A stretch of DNA of 64,000 bases. Origin: Lachnospiraceae bacterium. GTDB taxonomy: Bacteria; Bacillota; Clostridia; Lachnospirales; Lachnospiraceae. Made by a program: the position numbers and the translations under genes. The notes beneath the pieces were generated by a model, which was given only the letters and a program-made list of their open reading frames with translations, was not told the origin of the DNA and searched no databases. This document shows, one piece after another, positions 26,326-37,616 of this stretch (its first letter is position 1; each line of letters opens with the position of its first letter). The stretch lies in NCBI GenBank assembly GCA_015057455.1, contig SVEH01000011.1:29330-93329 (forward strand), in the 5' to 3' direction.

Positions 26326-28008
26326 CTAATTCTCTAAATCTTCCTCTACGATTATGTCTGATATTGCTGCTCCTGGTGCAACCATTGGGAACACTTTATC
26401 ATCACAACATATTTGACAATCTAGTACTACTGGTTCTTTTAATGCAAGAACTTCTTTAAATACTTTATCAAATTCCTCTTTTGTTGTCACTCTATATGCC
26501 TTTGCACCCATTGCTTCTGCTAATTTAACAAAATCAACTTTATCTTCTAATATTGTGCTTGAATATCTCTTTCCATAGAACAAATCTTGCCATTGTCTAA
26601 CCATTCCAAGTACATGATTATTAAATACTATCTGTATAATTGGAACGTTATATCTAGTTGCTGTTGCTATTTCATTCATATTCATTCTAAAGCAACCGTC
26701 TCCTGCCATATTTATAACAGTTTTATCTGGACAAGCAATTTTAGCTCCTATTGATGCACCTAATCCATAACCCATTGTTCCCAAACCACCTGATGTAAGT
26801 AGTTGGTGTGGTTTTGAATATTTGAAGAATTGAGCTGCCCACATTTGATGTTGGCCAACTTCTGTTGTGATTATTGCATCACCTTTTGTCATTTCGTAAA
26901 CTTTTTCTACTATGTATGGACCTGTTAATTGTTCCTTATGATATGTAAGTGGAAATCTCTCTTTCATATCCATAATTTGTTCCATCCACTCTTCATTATG
27001 GCATTGCTCAAGTTTGCTGTTTATTATTTTAAGTATCTCTTTTATATCACCTTTTATGCTCTTATATGCCATAATATTCTTATTAATTTCTGCTGCATCA
27101 ATGTCTAAATGTATTATCTTAGCATTCTTGGCAAATCTCTTTGGATTACCAACTATTCTATCACTAAATCTTGAGCCAACAACAACAAGTAAATCACATT
27201 GTGTTACTGATAAATTAGATGTTTTTGTTCCATGCATTCCAAGCATTCCTGTGTATCTTTCATCACTTCCATCAAATGCACCTTTTCCCATAAGCGTATC
27301 ACATACAGGAGCATCTAATTTTTCTACAAACTCTTTAAGTTCTTTATGTGCTTCAGCAATAACTGCTCCACCACCAACAAACACAACTGGCTTTTTAGCA
27401 TGCTTTAATGTTTTTATTACATTGTCGATTTCTTCATCTGTTGCTGAAACTTTAACTCTTTCTATTTCATCTGGCTTAACTGGTTTATAGTCAATTTTAT
27501 TCTTTGGATCTGTTACATCCTTTGTAATATCAACTAAAACTGGACCTGGTCTTCCTGATGCTGCTATTCTAAATGCTCTTCTCATTGTTTTAGCTAAATC
27601 ATTTATATCTTTTACAATGAAATTATGCTTTGTTATTGGCATTGTTACACCAGCTATATCTACCTCTTGGAAACTATCTTTTCCTAGCAAATGTACTGGC
27701 ACATTACCTGTTATTGCAACCATAGGAACTGAATCCATGTATGCTGTTGCAATTCCTGTAACAAGATTTGTTGCTCCTGGACCACTCGTTGCTATACATA
27801 CACCTACTTTTCCTGTTGCTCTTGCATAACCATCTGCCGCATGAGCAGCACCTTGCTCATGTGATGTAAGTATATGATTTATTTCATGTGAATGTTTATA
27901 TAATTCATCATATATATTAAGTACTTGTCCTCCTGGATACCCAAATACTGTGTCAACGCCTTGTTCTTTTAAACATTCTATTAAAATCTCTGAACCTGAT
28001 AATAACAT
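26326..28008 (-). CDS. ilvB: Acetolactate synthase large subunit
   Basis: Condenses pyruvate (or pyruvate and 2-oxobutyrate) in valine, leucine and isoleucine synthesis. The protein has all three ThDP-enzyme domains: the catalytic Glu in LTSHEQGAAHAADGYARATG, the FAD/central domain with GGGAVIAEA, and the ThDP-binding GDGCFRMNMNEIATA. The length (560) is normal. A start at 28008, eight bases after AAGGAG, is better spaced than the ATG two codons earlier. It is last in leuB-leuC-leuD-ilvD-ilvB. No gene for the regulatory small subunit (ilvN/ilvH) lies in the operon, nor anywhere in the window. Confidence 0.95.
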   Translation of the reverse strand: MLLSGSEILIECLKEQGVDTVFGYPGGQVLNIYDELYKHSHEINHILTSHEQGAAHAADGYARATGKVGVCIATSGPGATNLVTGIATAYMDSVPMVAITGNVPVHLLGKDSFQEVDIAGVTMPITKHNFIVKDINDLAKTMRRAFRIAASGRPGPVLVDITKDVTDPKNKIDYKPVKPDEIERVKVSATDEEIDNVIKTLKHAKKPVVFVGGGAVIAEAHKELKEFVEKLDAPVCDTLMGKGAFDGSDERYTGMLGMHGTKTSNLSVTQCDLLVVVGSRFSDRIVGNPKRFAKNAKIIHLDIDAAEINKNIMAYKSIKGDIKEILKIINSKLEQCHNEEWMEQIMDMKERFPLTYHKEQLTGPYIVEKVYEMTKGDAIITTEVGQHQMWAAQFFKYSKPHQLLTSGGLGTMGYGLGASIGAKIACPDKTVINMAGDGCFRMNMNEIATATRYNVPIIQIVFNNHVLGMVRQWQDLFYGKRYSSTILEDKVDFVKLAEAMGAKAYRVTTKEEFDKVFKEVLALKEPVVLDCQICCDDKVFPMVAPGAAISDIIVEEDLEN

Positions 28009-28084
28009 ATACATGTCTCCTTAATTTTATCTTTCAAATATTTTGTCTATTTTTTTATCTACTATCTAATGGCAAATAAAATTG

Positions 28085-29749
28085 TTACTTAATCTCTAAA
28101 ATAGCACCTCTATTAGCTGATGTTACCATTTTTGAATATCTTGCCAAATAACCTGTTGTAACTTTTGGTTCTCTAGGTTGCCATTTTGCTCTTCTTTGCT
28201 CTAATTCTTCATCACTAACTCTAAAGTTTAGTGAATTATTATCTATATCTATCTCAATAATATCGCCTTCTTCAACTAAAGCAATATTACCACCTACAGC
28301 TGCTTCTGGAGATACATGTCCTATAGAGGCACCTCTTGATGCACCAGAGAATCTACCGTCTGTTATAAGTGCTACTGATTCTCCAAGTCCCATTCCTGCA
28401 ATAGCTGAAGTTGGGTTAAGCATTTCTCTCATACCTGGACCACCTTTAGGTCCTTCATATCTTATAACAACAACATCTCCTGCTACTATTTTTCCTCCAA
28501 GTATTGCTTCTATTGCATCATCTTCACAGTCAAATACTCTTGCTGGTCCTTCATGTTTTAACATTGAAGGTGCTACAGCTGAACGTTTTACAATACCTGT
28601 ATCAGGTGCTAAGTTACCACGAAGCACTGCAATTCCACCTATCTCACTATATGGATTATCTATAGTTCTAATAACTTGTGGATTCTTATTCGTACAATCT
28701 TTAATATTCTCTCCAACAGTTTTTCCTGTAACTGTCATAAGTTCTGTATTAAGAAGTCCTTTTTTATTTAATTCATTCATAACTGCATGTACGCCGCCAG
28801 CTTCATTAAGGTCTTCCATATAAGTAGGACCTGCAGGTGCTAGATGACATAAATTTGGAGTTTTAGCTGATAATTCATTAGCCATTTCTAAATCTAGATT
28901 AACTCCTGCCGCATGTGCTATAGCCGGAAGATGTAACATACTATTTGTACTACATCCTAATGCCATATCAACAGTTAGTGCATTTTTAAATGCTTCCTCT
29001 GTCATAATATCACTTGGTCTAATATTCTTACGATATAATTCCATTACTTGCATTCCTGCTTCTTTTGCAAGACGAATTCTCTCTGAATATACTGCTGGAA
29101 TAGTTCCATTTCCACGAAGTCCCATACCAAGTGCTTCTGTTAAACAGTTCATGGAGTTGGCTGTATACATTCCTGAACATGAACCACATGTTGGACATAC
29201 CTTATTCTCATATTCTTCTACTTGAGCGTCTGTCATAGTTCCTGCTGCATGTGCTCCAACAGCTTCAAACATACTTGATAAACTTCTCTTCTTACCATCA
29301 ACATGTCCTGCAAGCATTGGTCCACCACTAACAAATATTGTTGGAACATTTACCCTTGCTGCTGCCATTAAAAGTCCTGGTACATTCTTATCACAGTTTG
29401 GTACCATTACTAATGCATCAAATTGATGAGCAAGTGCCATACACTCTGTTGAATCTGCTATTAAATCTCTTGTTACTAGAGAATATTTCATTCCTATATG
29501 TCCCATTGCAATTCCATCGCATACTGCTATTGCTGGGAATACTACTGGTGTACCTCCTGCATATGCTACTCCTAGTTTTACTGCCTCTACAATTTTATCT
29601 AGGTTCATATGTCCTGGCACTATTTCATTATATGAACTTACAATTCCTACAAGGGGCTTCTTTAACTCTTCCTTTGTTAATCCCAAAGCGTTAAACAAAG
29701 ACCTATGTGGAGCTTGTTTTATACCTGTTTTTACTGCATCACTTTTCAT
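28085..29749 (-). CDS. ilvD: Dihydroxy-acid dehydratase
   Basis: Dehydrates dihydroxy-isovalerate and dihydroxy-methylvalerate to the keto acids. The 554-residue protein carries the iron-sulfur ligands in [10 protein letters not shown] and [17 protein letters not shown], and the C-terminal [21 protein letters not shown] signature region. AAAAGGTGG precedes the ATG. It lies between leuD (22 bp upstream) and ilvB (76 bp downstream) in one operon. Confidence 0.96.
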   Translation of the reverse strand: MKSDAVKTGIKQAPHRSLFNALGLTKEELKKPLVGIVSSYNEIVPGHMNLDKIVEAVKLGVAYAGGTPVVFPAIAVCDGIAMGHIGMKYSLVTRDLIADSTECMALAHQFDALVMVPNCDKNVPGLLMAAARVNVPTIFVSGGPMLAGHVDGKKRSLSSMFEAVGAHAAGTMTDAQVEEYENKVCPTCGSCSGMYTANSMNCLTEALGMGLRGNGTIPAVYSERIRLAKEAGMQVMELYRKNIRPSDIMTEEAFKNALTVDMALGCSTNSMLHLPAIAHAAGVNLDLEMANELSAKTPNLCHLAPAGPTYMEDLNEAGGVHAVMNELNKKGLLNTELMTVTGKTVGENIKDCTNKNPQVIRTIDNPYSEIGGIAVLRGNLAPDTGIVKRSAVAPSMLKHEGPARVFDCEDDAIEAILGGKIVAGDVVVIRYEGPKGGPGMREMLNPTSAIAGMGLGESVALITDGRFSGASRGASIGHVSPEAAVGGNIALVEEGDIIEIDIDNNSLNFRVSDEELEQRRAKWQPREPKVTTGYLARYSKMVTSANRGAILEIK

Positions 29750-29771
29750 TACTCAACCACCTTTTCTTATA

Positions 29772-30257
29772 TTACTTAGAATTTATATAATTAACCAAAC
29801 CTTCTTTGTTGATTATTTCTTGCATAAAAGGTGGAAATGCTTGACCTTTATATTCCTTACCTTTTGTTATATTATGAATTATTCCACTATCGAAATCTAT
29901 CTCTACTTCGTCACCTGCTTCAATATCTTGTGCAGCTTCAACACACTCTATAATAGGAAGACCTATGTTTATTGCATTACGATAGAAGATTCTTGCAAAT
30001 GTTTCTGCTATAACACAGCTAATTCCTGCTGCCTTTATTGCAATTGGTGCATGCTCTCTTGATGAACCGCAACCAAAGTTTTTATTAGCAACCATTATGT
30101 CGCCTTCTTTTACTCTATTCACAAATTCTTCATCTATATCTATCATACATTTGCTAGCTAATTCCTTAGGGTCTGATGAATTCAAATATCTTGCTGGAAT
30201 TATAACATCTGTATCTACGTTATCACCGTATTTATGTACTAAACCTTTTGCTTTCAT
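29772..30257 (-). CDS. leuD: 3-isopropylmalate dehydratase small subunit
   Basis: Swivel-domain subunit of isopropylmalate isomerase. The 161-residue protein has [17 protein letters not shown] and the substrate-binding loop [19 protein letters not shown], and matches the short LeuD type of anaerobes. It pairs with LeuC encoded just upstream (168-bp gap) and is followed after 22 bp by ilvD. Confidence 0.95.
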   Translation of the reverse strand: MKAKGLVHKYGDNVDTDVIIPARYLNSSDPKELASKCMIDIDEEFVNRVKEGDIMVANKNFGCGSSREHAPIAIKAAGISCVIAETFARIFYRNAINIGLPIIECVEAAQDIEAGDEVEIDFDSGIIHNITKGKEYKGQAFPPFMQEIINKEGLVNYINSK

Positions 30258-30425
30258 ATTCCACGCTGTATGGTGTATTCCATACTCTCCTTTCTGTTTT
30301 CTCTGTAACTTTATTGTTATTTATTCTGTTTGTTATATTACACATATATTTGTTAATTAACTAATCTATTATTAATTCAGTTATTATATTGCGCATACTT
30401 TATTCCATATGTTATATAACCATCA

Positions 30426-31682
30426 TCACTCTGCTGGCGCAGATATATATCCTGTTAATGCACTTGCTGCAGCTACTGCAGGCGATGCTAAATATATTTC
30501 TGATGATGTATGTCCCATTCTTCCAACAAAGTTACGATTTGTTGTTGCAACTGCTCTCTCACCCTCTGCAAGAATTCCCATATGCCCACCTAGACATGGT
30601 CCACAAGTAGGTGTTGAAACAACTGCTCCAGCCTTTATAAATGTTTCTATAAGACCTTCTTCTATTGCTTGAAGATATATTGCTTGTGTTGCAGGGAATA
30701 TAATACATCTCATTCCTTTAGCAACTTTCTTATCTTTCATAATCTTTGCAGCCACTCTTAAATCACTAATTCTTCCATTTGTACAAGACCCAATTACAAC
30801 TTGGTCTATCTTTATTTCATCGATTTCATCGATTGTTTTTGTATTCTCTGGCAAATGTGGAAATGCTACTGTTGATTTTATCTTTGATAAATCTATATCA
30901 TAAACTTCATCATACTCAGCATCTTCATCTGCTTCATATACTATATACTCTCGAGTTGAATGTTCGTTCATATATTCTTTTGTTATATCATCAACTGGGA
31001 ATATACCATTCTTTGCTCCCGCTTCAATAGCCATATTAGCTATTGTAAATCTATCATCTATAGATAAATGTTGTATTCCCTCACCAACAAATTCCATTGA
31101 TTTATACAACGCTCCATCTACACCTATCATACCTATAATATGAAGAATAACATCTTTTCCACTAACCCATTTGCTAGGTTTATTAAATAAGTTGAACTTT
31201 ATAGCTGATGGTACTTTAAACCATGCTTGACCTGTTGCCATACCTGCTCCCATATCTGTACTTCCAACACCTGTTGAAAATGCACCAAGTGCTCCATATG
31301 TACATGTATGTGAATCAGCACCTATTACTACATCACCTGCTACTACTAATCCATTCTCCGGAAGTAGGGCATGTTCTATTCCCATTTCACCAATTTCAAA
31401 ATAATTAGTTATATCATGTTCACACGCAAATTTTCTTACACAAGCACAATGTTGTGCTGATTTTATGTCTTTATTTGGTGTAAAATGATCTGGAACTAAT
31501 GCCACTTTATCTTTATCAAATACTGTTTCTACGTTCATTTTCTCCATTTCCTTAATAGCAACTGGAGCTGTAACATCATTTCCCAATACCAAATCAAGAT
31601 TTGCTTCAATTAATTGTCCTGCTTCAACCTTCTCAAGACCTGTATGTGCAGCCAATATTTTCTGAGTCATTGTCATTCCCAT
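30426..31682 (-). CDS. leuC: 3-isopropylmalate dehydratase large subunit
   Basis: Iron-sulfur subunit that isomerises 2- to 3-isopropylmalate in leucine synthesis. The 418-residue protein has [20 protein letters not shown], the cluster-binding [14 protein letters not shown] and [20 protein letters not shown] lies nine bases before the start. It belongs to the leu/ilv operon, 159 bp after leuB. Confidence 0.96.
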   Translation of the reverse strand: MGMTMTQKILAAHTGLEKVEAGQLIEANLDLVLGNDVTAPVAIKEMEKMNVETVFDKDKVALVPDHFTPNKDIKSAQHCACVRKFACEHDITNYFEIGEMGIEHALLPENGLVVAGDVVIGADSHTCTYGALGAFSTGVGSTDMGAGMATGQAWFKVPSAIKFNLFNKPSKWVSGKDVILHIIGMIGVDGALYKSMEFVGEGIQHLSIDDRFTIANMAIEAGAKNGIFPVDDITKEYMNEHSTREYIVYEADEDAEYDEVYDIDLSKIKSTVAFPHLPENTKTIDEIDEIKIDQVVIGSCTNGRISDLRVAAKIMKDKKVAKGMRCIIFPATQAIYLQAIEEGLIETFIKAGAVVSTPTCGPCLGGHMGILAEGERAVATTNRNFVGRMGHTSSEIYLASPAVAAASALTGYISAPAE

Positions 31683-31841
31683 AGCTAGTATCCTCCATAT
31701 TATTTATTTCATATTACTTATTATTCATTTAATATTTTTTTGCTTTATATTGTCTTCTCACATATTATTGAATCATATATATCAATAATATTACATTTTT
31801 TATTCTAACTTTAAGCCAACATCATTTCTAATGTTATAATC

Positions 31842-32930
31842 TTATGCAAGAATCTCATCTGAAATCAAATCACCCATTTTAACTGTTCCAACTAATTCTT
31901 TACCTTCTGACATAATGTCTATTGTTCTATAGCCTTTCTTAAGAACATTTTTAACTGCTTCTTCCACATCATCAGCCTCTTTATTCAAATCAAATGAATA
32001 TCTTAACATCATTGCTGCTGATAAAATAGTTGCTATTGGATTAGCCTTATCCTGTCCAGCAATATCTGGTGCTGAACCATGACTTGGTTCATATAATCCT
32101 AACTTTGATTCTCCTAAACTTGCAGACGGCAACATACCAATTGATCCTGTAACCATACTTGCTTCATCTGATAATATATCTCCAAACATATTCTCTGTAA
32201 GAATAACATCAAATTGTCCTGGATCTTTAACTAATTGCATTGCACAATTATCAACTAACATATCTGATAATTCTACTTCTGGATAATCCTTTGCTACTTC
32301 TGCAACAACCTTTCTCCATAATCTTGAAGAGTCAAGTACATTAGCCTTATCAACACTACATACTCTTTTATTTCTCTTCATTGCTATATCAAAACCTCTT
32401 TTAGCAATTCTTCTTATCTCTTCTTCATTATATTCTAATGTATCTATCGCTGTCATAAGACCATTCTTCTCAACAGTTTTTCTTTCTCCAAAATATAATC
32501 CACCAGTTAATTCTCTCATTACTACAAAATCAAAACCGTCACCTATAAGTTCTTCCTTTAATGGGCAAGCTCCTTTTAATTCATCAAATAAAAGTGCTGG
32601 ACGAATATTGGCAAATAACTCTAATCCCTTTCTTATAGCTAATAAACCTGCCTCAGGTCTTTTATCTGGTGGTAGCTTATACCAATTAGACTTTCCAACA
32701 TCTCCTCCAACTGCACCTAACAACACTGAGTCACTTGCTTTTGCGTTCTCAAGTGCTTCTTGTGTAAGAGGTTCACCTGTTGCATCGATTGAACATCCAC
32801 CCATAAGAACTTCTGTATAATTAAAACTATGACCATATTTTTTCCCTATACGGTCTAATACTTTTCTTGCTTCTCTTACAATTTCTGGTCCTATACCATC
32901 GCCTGGTATAACTGCAATATTATATTCCAT
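31842..32930 (-). CDS. leuB: 3-isopropylmalate dehydrogenase
   Basis: Oxidatively decarboxylates 3-isopropylmalate with NAD. The 362-residue protein has [18 protein letters not shown], the substrate-binding [12 protein letters not shown], and the NAD-binding [18 protein letters not shown] motif. It is the first gene of leuB-leuC-leuD-ilvD-ilvB; leuA and ilvC are not in the window. Only 91 bp separate it from the mannosyltransferase gene upstream, and no T-box leader was recognised, so it may depend on that gene's transcription or a short promoter. Confidence 0.96.
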   Translation of the reverse strand: MEYNIAVIPGDGIGPEIVREARKVLDRIGKKYGHSFNYTEVLMGGCSIDATGEPLTQEALENAKASDSVLLGAVGGDVGKSNWYKLPPDKRPEAGLLAIRKGLELFANIRPALLFDELKGACPLKEELIGDGFDFVVMRELTGGLYFGERKTVEKNGLMTAIDTLEYNEEEIRRIAKRGFDIAMKRNKRVCSVDKANVLDSSRLWRKVVAEVAKDYPEVELSDMLVDNCAMQLVKDPGQFDVILTENMFGDILSDEASMVTGSIGMLPSASLGESKLGLYEPSHGSAPDIAGQDKANPIATILSAAMMLRYSFDLNKEADDVEEAVKNVLKKGYRTIDIMSEGKELVGTVKMGDLISDEILA

Positions 32931-33021
32931 CTTTCTACCTCACATTCCCTATTAGGTACATTATTCCCATTTTTTTACATATTTTATTTTAATATTCCTT
33001 TTTTCTTATGTCAAGTTGATT

Positions 33022-34872
33022 TTATACAACCAAGTTCCACTGTGAAAGCCAACTTAGCCAGTTCTTAACATACTCTGCCGATACTGTTTGACCTGATAAT
33101 ACAGGATAAAACATAATAAACAGAATAACTGTCAATACAACGTACCCTATTAAATATGCTTTTTTCCTCTTATTTTCTTCTTCCTCTAACCAGTCCTTAA
33201 ACATATATACAATCATTATCACCACAAATGGCGTACTTGCAAAATAATGATATATAAATGTCATCCTTGATATAAATATCCAAGGCAGATATTGTGACAA
33301 ATAACTTATAGCAATAAATAATGCCTTTTTTTCCTTCTTTTTAAATATATTTATTACTACATATATAAATGCTGGTATTCCAACCCACCATATTAATGGA
33401 TTTCCCATTGCATTTATTCCTTGTCTCTGAGTTGATGACAATATAGTTGAAGAATAATATATAGGTTTCCATATCACTGGCCAACTATACCATTTTGAAG
33501 AATGTCCATTCTCTAGCTTTAATGTTGAATGAAAATTAAACATATCCTTTTGATTTTCTACTATTCGCTCTATTATGCCTGCATCTGGATTGTCTTGCAA
33601 TCTAAACGGCGCATAAGATATGGTATATATTATTAATGGAATTAAAATGAATACTACGCAGCAAAATAATATTGTTTTTCTTAAATATGGTTTATAAACT
33701 TCTATTATATAACTGTGTTTTATTCCATTTGTTTCTCCTTCTCTATCTTGTAATGCATATTTATATTCTTTTCTTCGCTTATATACTATTATGAAAAATA
33801 TAACTGCTAATCCAACTGCTGCATAACAACCTGTCCATTTGCACGCAATTCCAAGTCCCATGGATATTCCTGCGCCTAATAACATTATCCATGTTTTTCC
33901 TAGCTTTGTATCATAAAAACTTGTCTTATAATATTGATACATAAAATAATACATTAGTATAATAAATGTAACTACATACACATCTATTACTGCTATTCTA
34001 GATTGAACGAAATGCATAAAATCCAGTGCAAACAATCCGCATGTAAGCGTTGCATATGAAGTTTTATCAAATATTTTCTTGGCAAATACATAGATACAAG
34101 GTAGCATTATTACACCAAATAGAGTTCCCGTAGCTCTCATTCCAAATGGGCATATCCCAAAAATCATCATCCCTAGTGCAATAAACCATTTACCCAAAGG
34201 TGGATGAGTCCACTCATTTGTAGGTCTACCATGTATTAAATCATATGCTGCAGTAACATAAATATGTTCATCAAAATATGGATTTTCTCTAAATGTAAAC
34301 TTTGTAGGACAATACTTGGCCTCATCCGATAATGCATTTATCTTCTTTCCATTTATCCTTACGCTCTTGGGCTTAATTATTTTTTTGTTTTCATCAAAGA
34401 AAACCAATTCATAAATACTACTTTCCTTATCTAATGCTTCTATTAATACACTATCTGTCTTTTCTTCTACACTCCATAAACTCCAGGTAAATGCATTTTC
34501 TATTCTGTATTTATTTATCTTATCTTCATTATTCTTTAATTCATTATCTTTTTTTTCTTCCTCGTCTTTTATTCCACTGTCATCTTTATTAAAATTGAAT
34601 TTAACATCAAAATCAACTTGCTCAACCCATCCACTATAGTAATAGATAGAATCTAGTTGCACTTTTTTATTAAATAAAACCTCTATTTCATCCCCTTGCT
34701 TCATCTTCACATAACTTTCCATTGCATTTGTGCTACCCAAATCTCTAAATGCAATAATTGCATATATTAAAGTTATAACAACAATCCATATATAATCAAG
34801 TTTAGTCATTTTACTAAAAACCTTACTTGCTTGAATAGAACTATTTTTACTTTTTGATTTGATCTGACTCAT
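33022..34872 (-). CDS. PMT-family (dolichyl-phosphate-mannose type) glycosyltransferase
   Basis: The 616-residue integral membrane enzyme belongs to the GT-C fold PMT family. After one N-terminal helix comes an external loop, then the diagnostic FDEHIYVTAAYDLIHGRP (catalytic DE) and NEWTHPPLGKWFIALGMM (HPPLGKW) motifs, then about eight more membrane helices. Such enzymes transfer mannose or similar sugars from a polyprenyl-phosphate carrier to surface proteins. The loop has a Lys/Glu/Asp-rich insertion (DDSGIKDEEEKKDNELKNNE). Its first 23 codons, its promoter and the upstream region are duplicated at 37634 onward. Confidence 0.88.
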   Translation of the reverse strand: MSQIKSKSKNSSIQASKVFSKMTKLDYIWIVVITLIYAIIAFRDLGSTNAMESYVKMKQGDEIEVLFNKKVQLDSIYYYSGWVEQVDFDVKFNFNKDDSGIKDEEEKKDNELKNNEDKINKYRIENAFTWSLWSVEEKTDSVLIEALDKESSIYELVFFDENKKIIKPKSVRINGKKINALSDEAKYCPTKFTFRENPYFDEHIYVTAAYDLIHGRPTNEWTHPPLGKWFIALGMMIFGICPFGMRATGTLFGVIMLPCIYVFAKKIFDKTSYATLTCGLFALDFMHFVQSRIAVIDVYVVTFIILMYYFMYQYYKTSFYDTKLGKTWIMLLGAGISMGLGIACKWTGCYAAVGLAVIFFIIVYKRRKEYKYALQDREGETNGIKHSYIIEVYKPYLRKTILFCCVVFILIPLIIYTISYAPFRLQDNPDAGIIERIVENQKDMFNFHSTLKLENGHSSKWYSWPVIWKPIYYSSTILSSTQRQGINAMGNPLIWWVGIPAFIYVVINIFKKKEKKALFIAISYLSQYLPWIFISRMTFIYHYFASTPFVVIMIVYMFKDWLEEEENKRKKAYLIGYVVLTVILFIMFYPVLSGQTVSAEYVKNWLSWLSQWNLVV

Positions 34873-34917
34873 AGAATCACTCTTTCAGTTAATATTTATG
34901 TTAATAATTTCTTTAAT

Positions 34918-34947
34918 ATTATAGTTACGTTTCAGCATATTTCTTAA
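34918..34947 (-). promoter_or_regulatory. Mannosyltransferase promoter
   Basis: On the minus strand TTAAGA (34942-34947), 18 bases, then TATAAT (34918-34923), about 46 bp before the mannosyltransferase start. A duplicate lies at 37749-37778. Confidence 0.5.
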
Positions 34948-35122
34948 GTATAGGTAACAAATCAATACTATTTTTTACAAAATTATCCATTTTTCATATC
35001 GGCAAGTTGTATGTTTTTATATATATTTAATATTTTTTTATATTTTTTAAGCCTTGAAAACCTTTTAAATAAAGCTTTTTTAAATTTTCTTTAAATTTTA
35101 TTAAGAAATTATTAAGAAAGTG

Positions 35123-35151
35123 TTGTCTTTTTGTAAAACAAGTGTTATAAT
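35123..35151 (+). promoter_or_regulatory. vWA protein promoter, copy 1
   Basis: TTGTCT, exactly 17 bases, then TATAAT preceded by TG (extended -10): a strong sigma-A promoter about 50 bp before the start codon. The rest of 34873-35200 is AT-rich divergent regulatory DNA. Confidence 0.7.
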
Positions 35152-35200
35152 AATATTACAAACAACAAATGAGGGAATTTTTTTTAGGGGGTTTTCAATT

Positions 35201-36562
35201 ATGATTAAAAAATCAAAATTAGTATTTGGGGTTCTAACATCTATGACACTTATCTTTTCAAGCGTGGCTACTTGCTTCGCAGATCAAAATGTAGTTTCTA
35301 AGACACAAGATAACATTACTGTTACTAAAACAGCTCAATGGACAACAGTAGACGGCAAGTCAACTGATGCAAGTGGTAACAAATATGTTAAAATTGATTT
35401 CAAAATAGATACAACAAAAGCTACAACAGAAATCCAAAACACAGTTTCAAAAGGTGGAGACACTGATATCGTATTAGTTCTTGATGATTCAGGAAGTATG
35501 CATGGTGGCAGAGTTGCAAAATTAAAATCAACTTGTACTGATTTCGTTGATACAATGTTATCAATCCCAGATACAAAAGTTAGATTAGGTATCGTTTGTT
35601 TTAGATTTGACCGCGCTGATAACTTATGCGGAATGACTTCAGATGCAAATGCTTTAAAACAATCATTAAACGGTCTTACAGCTACTTCAGGTGCTGACAA
35701 CCCACTTCACTTAGGAATCCAAAATGGACGCCAATTATTAAACGGAAGTACTGCAACAAATAAATTCTTCGTTGTATTATCAGATGGTGGTATCTGGACA
35801 TATTCACAATCAGAAGAATTATCAAAGAAATATATCGCTGAAGCAGAACTTCAATATCCAGGATTAAAGACAATCTCAATCGGATTTGAACCAGATAGCG
35901 ACAGAGATCAAAAATTTATGGAATCAATTTGTTCAAAACATACAAGTGGAGCACCAATGTATTATCCAGCAAACGTTACAGCTTCAACTGTAATCTCAGA
36001 CTTAGGTGACGTATTTAAACAAATTTCAGAAACAATTACTAAATATGTTGTAGGTAACTCATTAGTAGATACAATTCCAGCTCAATTTAACATCGTTGAT
36101 GGAACAATCAAAACAAATGATTCAAATTTATGCGCATCACTTAGCGAAGATAAGAAGACAATCACTTGGAACTGGGGCGAGAACAAATTAGAGAAAAAAG
36201 TTTATGAAGCAAGTGTAATTACTGTATTAGATAAGAGCCAAGTACCAGCTGAATACACAATGATTAACACAAATGGTACAACAATTGATCCATCAGCTGA
36301 TTCATCAAAGAGTGCAATCTTCTCATATGGTTCAACAAGCAAGATTTACTTAGAAAGTCCAAAGCTTTCATTAGCAGAAACAGTTGTAGACGAAGAAGCA
36401 CCACTTTCACAACCAACAGTAGAAGAGGATGCAGAAGATGTAGACACTACTCCAAAAACAGCTGACGAATTCAACTCAATGATCTTCGTAGTATTAGGAG
36501 TATGCGGTGTAGTTGCAGTATCAACTGGCGTAATGGCAGCTAGAAAAAGAAGATATAACTAA
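35201..36562 (+). CDS. Surface von Willebrand factor A protein, copy 1
   Basis: The start at 35201 follows AGGGGG and gives 453 residues. A signal peptide (MIKKSKLVFGVLTSMTLIF, cleavage near CFA-D) is followed by a vWA domain at about residues 65-265 with a complete MIDAS start, VLVLDDSGSMHGG. A pilin-like beta domain follows. The C-terminus reads DTTPKTADEF, a hydrophobic helix (MIFVVLGVCGVVAVSTGVMAA) and RKRRYN, the layout of a sortase substrate with a non-standard PKTAD signal. It is likely a wall-anchored adhesin or pilin tip. It is identical to the copy at 38032-39393 and has a strong promoter of its own. Confidence 0.85.
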   Translation: MIKKSKLVFGVLTSMTLIFSSVATCFADQNVVSKTQDNITVTKTAQWTTVDGKSTDASGNKYVKIDFKIDTTKATTEIQNTVSKGGDTDIVLVLDDSGSMHGGRVAKLKSTCTDFVDTMLSIPDTKVRLGIVCFRFDRADNLCGMTSDANALKQSLNGLTATSGADNPLHLGIQNGRQLLNGSTATNKFFVVLSDGGIWTYSQSEELSKKYIAEAELQYPGLKTISIGFEPDSDRDQKFMESICSKHTSGAPMYYPANVTASTVISDLGDVFKQISETITKYVVGNSLVDTIPAQFNIVDGTIKTNDSNLCASLSEDKKTITWNWGENKLEKKVYEASVITVLDKSQVPAEYTMINTNGTTIDPSADSSKSAIFSYGSTSKIYLESPKLSLAETVVDEEAPLSQPTVEEDAEDVDTTPKTADEFNSMIFVVLGVCGVVAVSTGVMAARKRRYN

Positions 36563-36648
36563 TCAATAACTATATACAAATAAAAGAAACATAAATTAAG
36601 AAAATAGATTAAGAACAACCAAGAAAAAATTAATAATCCAATAAAAAA

Positions 36649-36683
36649 ACAGGTGTGATTCAACAATCACACCTGTTTTTTTA
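36649..36683. terminator. Bidirectional terminator, copy 1
   Basis: A perfect 12-bp stem ACAGGTGTGATT/AATCACACCTGT is flanked by an A-run before and a T-run after. It serves the convergent vWA and map genes. Confidence 0.9.
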
Positions 36684-36731
36684 TTATTTTTCTATTACTA
36701 TAACTTATATACTGCACATAAATTCTATTTA

Positions 36732-37610
36732 TTAATATGTTAAAATCTCAATTCCTGTTTCTGTTACAACGAGAGTATATTCCCACTGTGCTGATGGTTT
36801 TCCATCTTCTGTACGAACAGTCCAACCATTCTCCTCATCAGTATAGAAATCTTCTTCACCCATGTTAATCATAGGTTCAATTGTAAATACCATACCAGGA
36901 ACTAATAGCATTCCTGTACCTTCTTCTCCTATGTGACATACATATGGATCTTCATGGAATTCAACACCTGTTCCATGTCCACCTATATCTGCAACAACTT
37001 GATAACCATGTTCAGTTGCATGTTTATCAATAACATATCCGATATCACCTAGTCTTCCCCATGGTTTAACTGCTTTAACACCAAGCTCTAGACACTCTTT
37101 TGTTACCTCTACAAGTTTTCTATCTTCTTCTTTAACATTACCTATCATAAACATTCTTGATGCATCTGCATAATAACCATCAAGAATTGTTGTAACATCT
37201 ACATTTATTATATCTCCATCTTTTAGAATCTCATCTTCACTAGGTATTCCATGACATATAACATCATTAATTGATGTACAGCAGCTCTTAGGGAATCCTT
37301 GATACCCTAAACAAGCAGGAACTCCACCGTTCTCTACAATTAAATCATGCACTAATGTATCAATCTCAAGAGTAGACATACCTTCTTTTATAACTTCTGC
37401 CACCTTATCAAGAACCATAGTATTAAGCTTACCAGCTTTTCTTATTCCTTCTATCTGTTCAGGTGTCTTAATAATATCATGACTTGGTACTATTACACCT
37501 TCTCTTTTAAATCTAGCTATCTTATCATCAAATGCCATATGACAACTTTTATATTTTATTTCACTTCCGCACCAGCATGGTGCATTTCTATTAATCTTCA
37601 ATTTAAACAC
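36732..37610 (-). CDS. map: Methionine aminopeptidase type I, copy 1
   Basis: Removes initiator methionine from new proteins. The 292-residue protein has an N-terminal SEC-C zinc motif (NAPCWCGSEIKYKSCHMA) before the catalytic domain. Metal ligands are visible in DVTTILDGYYADASRMF (two Asp), GHGTGVEFHEDP (His), FTIEPMIN (Glu) and QWEYTLVVTETG (Glu). It starts with GTG shortly after AAAGGA. Because of the duplication junction 23 bp upstream, this copy now lies behind a duplicated mannosyltransferase promoter and a 28-codon reading frame, whereas the second copy keeps the native upstream region. Confidence 0.95.
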   Translation of the reverse strand: MFKLKINRNAPCWCGSEIKYKSCHMAFDDKIARFKREGVIVPSHDIIKTPEQIEGIRKAGKLNTMVLDKVAEVIKEGMSTLEIDTLVHDLIVENGGVPACLGYQGFPKSCCTSINDVICHGIPSEDEILKDGDIINVDVTTILDGYYADASRMFMIGNVKEEDRKLVEVTKECLELGVKAVKPWGRLGDIGYVIDKHATEHGYQVVADIGGHGTGVEFHEDPYVCHIGEEGTGMLLVPGMVFTIEPMINMGEEDFYTDEENGWTVRTEDGKPSAQWEYTLVVTETGIEILTY

Positions 37611-37616
37611 TATCCT

